Source: Nemertoderma westbladi (lineage: Eukaryota; Xenacoelomorpha; Nemertodermatida; Nemertodermatidae). Taken from it: a stretch of 56,171 nt of DNA. Within the stretch, counting starts at the first letter, position 1; each line of letters begins with the position of its first letter. This document shows positions 53,536 through 56,171 of this stretch, piece after piece. The DNA lies in the NCBI GenBank assembly GCA_032718475.1, contig JAUCBJ010005223.1, positions 1 through 56,171 on the forward strand, written 5' to 3'. A model generated the notes under the pieces. It was not told where the DNA came from. It did no database searches and saw only the letters and a list, made by a program, of their open reading frames with translations. The position numbers and the translations under genes were made by a program.

Positions 53536-54395
53536 CAACTTAGTCAAATATTGGCTCGTACAAACATGTTCTTTAAACAAGTATCAATGTGACATCACAA
53601 AACGGATGACCCCCAATCTCCCATGTCACAATTCGTCACCAAATCTGGGACCCCACCACCACTCCCCCCCCCCCCCCCCCCCCTAACGATGCGTGACATT
53701 ATGGTAATATTTTGCAGAATAACATTATAATAATAGCAATGCTGCTAATACATGACTGAGCAATATCTCGAGCTAACATGTGGGCCGCCTCTCATTTCAT
53801 ATAACATGAGTCTACCATGTGTTATAATTATTTCTTACAAACGAGATGTCTTTATTAATTACTTATTTATAAAGAATGTTGTCTATATCCAGTATAAATG
53901 TAAAAAAAGTACGGCATTGAAATATATAAATTATAATTTTGCCTTTCAGACTCCATTTATTAATTTATCTTTCAGACGCCTTTTATTAATTAGTTTAGTG
54001 ATGGTTGTCTGACCAGAGTGAATTACAGCTGTAAAATACAAAATATAATCTCCTTTCGCATTAGTAGGAGACTTTTTGACATTTTCAATCTAAAAAAAAT
54101 ACTGCAGCTAAATACTATAGCCATCCAGTCAAATATTTCATTTTAACATTTCAGGGCATTGCTTGTTATTTTTAATTATATAGGATTGTGATTGAAAATA
54201 TTCACTTTGTTTCGTGGTGTGTGCTTGAGTGGTCTTGAATTACTTTATTGCCATCAAGTTATTGCCATCTATATATTTTAATAATATTTTGATTTGGAAT
54301 TAAATTGTATGTCTTCGTTGTATAGTAAGCAAAATAATAACTATTCTACAGTTCAGCGGCTGCATAGCGCTCTTGCAGAAGCAGATGTTTGTACC
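53536..54395. other. Non-coding spacer with poly(C)
   Basis: C20 at 53664-53683. No gene recognised. Confidence 0.4.
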
Positions 54396-55280
54396 TGTAC
54401 TGACTACTGTGGTGTCGGTACTGACTACTGTGGTGTCGGTACTTACTACTGTGGTGTCGGTACTGACTACTGTGGTGTCGGTACTGACTACTGTGGTGTC
54501 GGTACTGACTACTGTGGTGTCGGCACTTACTACTGTGGTGTCGGTACTGACTACTGTGGTGTCGGTACTGACTACTGTGGTGTCGGTACTGACTACTGTG
54601 GTGTCGGTACTGACTACTGTGGTGTAGGTACTGACTACTGTGGTGTCGGTACTGACTACTGTGGTGTCGGCACTTACTACTATGGTGTCGGTACTGACTG
54701 CTGTGGTGTCGGTACTGACTACTGTGGTGTCGGTACTGTCTACTGTGGTGTTGTTTCTGACTACTGTGGTGTCGGTACTGACTACTGTGGTGTCGGTACT
54801 GACTACTGTGGTGTTGGTACTGACTACTGTGGTGTCGGTACTGACTACTGTGGTGTCGGCACTTACTACTGTGGTGTCGGTACTGACTACTGTGGTGTCG
54901 GTACTGACTACTGTGGTGTCGGTACTGACTACTGTGGTGTTGGTACTGACTACTGTGGTGTCGGTACTGAATACTGTGGTGTCGGTACTGACTACTGTGG
55001 TGTCGGTACTGACTACTGTGGTGTCGGTACTGACTACTGTGGTGTCGGTACTGACTACTGTGGTGTTGGTACTGACTACTGTGGTGTCGGTACTGACTAC
55101 TGTGGTGTCGGTACTGACTACTGTGGTGTCGGTACTGACTACTGTGGTGTCGGTACTGACTACTGTGGTGTCGGTACTGACTACTGTGGTGTCGGTACTG
55201 ACTACTGTGGTGTCGGTACTGATTACTGTGGTGTCGGTACTGACTACTGTGGTGTCGGTACTGTCTACTGTGGCGTCGGT
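54396..55280 (+). repeat. 21-bp minisatellite, ~42 copies
   Basis: Unit GACTACTGTGGTGTCGGTAC plus T. Variants include ACTTACTAC (at 54441, 54525, 54672, 54861, all spaced by multiples of 21). Because 21 is seven codons, several frames on both strands stay open (for example 54294-55328 on + and 55364-54300 on -). The TDYCGVG and VVSTDTT repeats they encode are best treated as repeat by-products. Confidence 0.97.
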
Positions 55281-56171
55281 ATAAAATATATATTTGTATT
55301 GCCTTGTCATACCTATATCATGATATGAAGTATAAAATAATATTTTTTCACAAACACTGTACATTTAGAATTTAAAGTGGTTGAATGTATCTGAATTGTA
55401 TTCATCCAATTATATATATTGTATAGAAAGGAACACGTTATAGAGAATTGAGGATGGAACCAAAAGATTAAGGGGGGGGGGGGTGTAGCACCCCCCTATT
55501 TTTGAAATTGACAAAAAAGTTTTTTTATTCTATCATGTGCCAAATTTAATTAAGATTTCAAATTTGCAAACAGTTTTCTCATATCTTTTTTCAAACTCAA
55601 GTTAAGTTATTACCCAAAACTTAAGAGCTAGTCTGATTTTTGAAAAGCCTTCGAGCAGCACTACATTTTACTTGTACGAGGCAGTTTTCATAAAAAAGGC
55701 TTTCACGGTACAGATATGAATAAAATTTTAATAAAAAAAAATAAAATAAAAAACGTTGTTTTTCTAGTTATCTGTTTTGCAAGCATGAAAAATTCACTCT
55801 GTATATATAAACATACATGTACATATATATATTATATATTTCGGAGTGCACCTATTGGAGCCTCTTTCATTTTATACTTATAGCCAAATTGTTGTATCCA
55901 TTTCCACATTGAATAAATTTACATATTATTGTAGTTCCAAGTAGTTCCGAATAGTAAGGGGACAGTGATTAAATAACAACAACATACCAACTCCATTTGC
56001 ATAAACTGAATAAATAAATTCCGGTTATCATCCATTCAATTGAGTGCATTATACATATATAAGTCCAACAGCGGAACAAACGAGATAATGGGATAATCCT
56101 ATCCCGCCCATGCTTCCCAAACTCATATATGATTAGTGTTTTTTTTTTGTACAACTGTGCAACATTAATTG
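55281..56171. other. Non-coding AT-rich end of window with GC hairpin
   Basis: 55478-55496 forms GGGGGGTG-TAG-CACCCCCC, preceded by TTAA. The rest has no recognised gene. Confidence 0.45.

Noticed and set aside
54294-55364. 344- and 354-residue repeat proteins on opposite strands
   Set aside because: Both follow from the 21-bp tandem unit. There are no domain-like flanks and several other frames are equally open.

Overview
The window is AT-rich, intron-style metazoan DNA with almost no recognisable single-copy host genes. It carries decayed non-LTR retrotransposons, P-like and piggyBac-like DNA transposons, tRNA-derived SINE fragments and minisatellites, and it has many poly(G)/poly(C) runs. 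There are no operons, Shine-Dalgarno sites or bacterial genes. The repertoire (L2/CR1-like and other LINEs, a THAP-domain P-superfamily transposase, TTAA-flanked MITEs, a SINE whose tail resembles cephalopod SINE domains) suggests an invertebrate, probably marine. I cannot assign a phylum from the sequence alone.

Layout. 1-600: 57-bp tandem array. 0.9-5.2 kb: a LINE ORF1 pseudogene (-), a LINE C-terminus (-) and a degraded L2-like reverse transcriptase (+). 6.1-8.4 kb: a diverged inverted-repeat pair. 9.1-9.7 kb: another RT relic. 11.9-13.7 kb: a foldback-like unit (8-bp duplication GGTTTATT) filled with a 19-bp minisatellite. 14.2-15.5 kb: unidentified coding-like stretches, a LINE scrap and a SINE. 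16.4-18.0 kb: a second foldback-like element whose ends are tandem GGACACTTCCCCCC units. It is flanked by GTTAGTGG and interrupts an inverted LINE 3' end whose uninterrupted copy lies at 19025-19072. 18.0-19.05 kb: the LINE body. 19.3-20.7 and 29.06-30.61 kb: two copies of a 1.4-1.55 kb piggyBac-like MITE. The second sits inside a pseudogene (27.85-31.23 kb) of an uncharacterised metazoan protein. 33.77-36.46 kb (-) and 46.9-49.2 kb (+): long copies of one LINE family with (TAG)n tails. A third, 5'-truncated copy (43726-43999) is nested in another LINE's ORF1. 40.0-42.4 kb: a P-superfamily transposon with 221-bp inverted repeats, an 8-bp duplication and a truncated THAP transposase. 50.3-53.1 kb: an element with ~690-bp inverted repeats flanked by TTAA. 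54.4-55.3 kb: 21-bp minisatellite.

How it fits together. The best-supported biology is layered insertion, readable because several target-site duplications and one paralogous empty site are still visible. The most unusual part is the pair of foldback-like elements whose inverted ends are built of short tandem repeats. They share 8-bp duplications with the P-superfamily element nearby, so a common mobilising enzyme is possible but is only an inference. No complete autonomous element was found. The nearest is the LINE at 47178-49166, whose reverse transcriptase and C-terminus are open in one frame.
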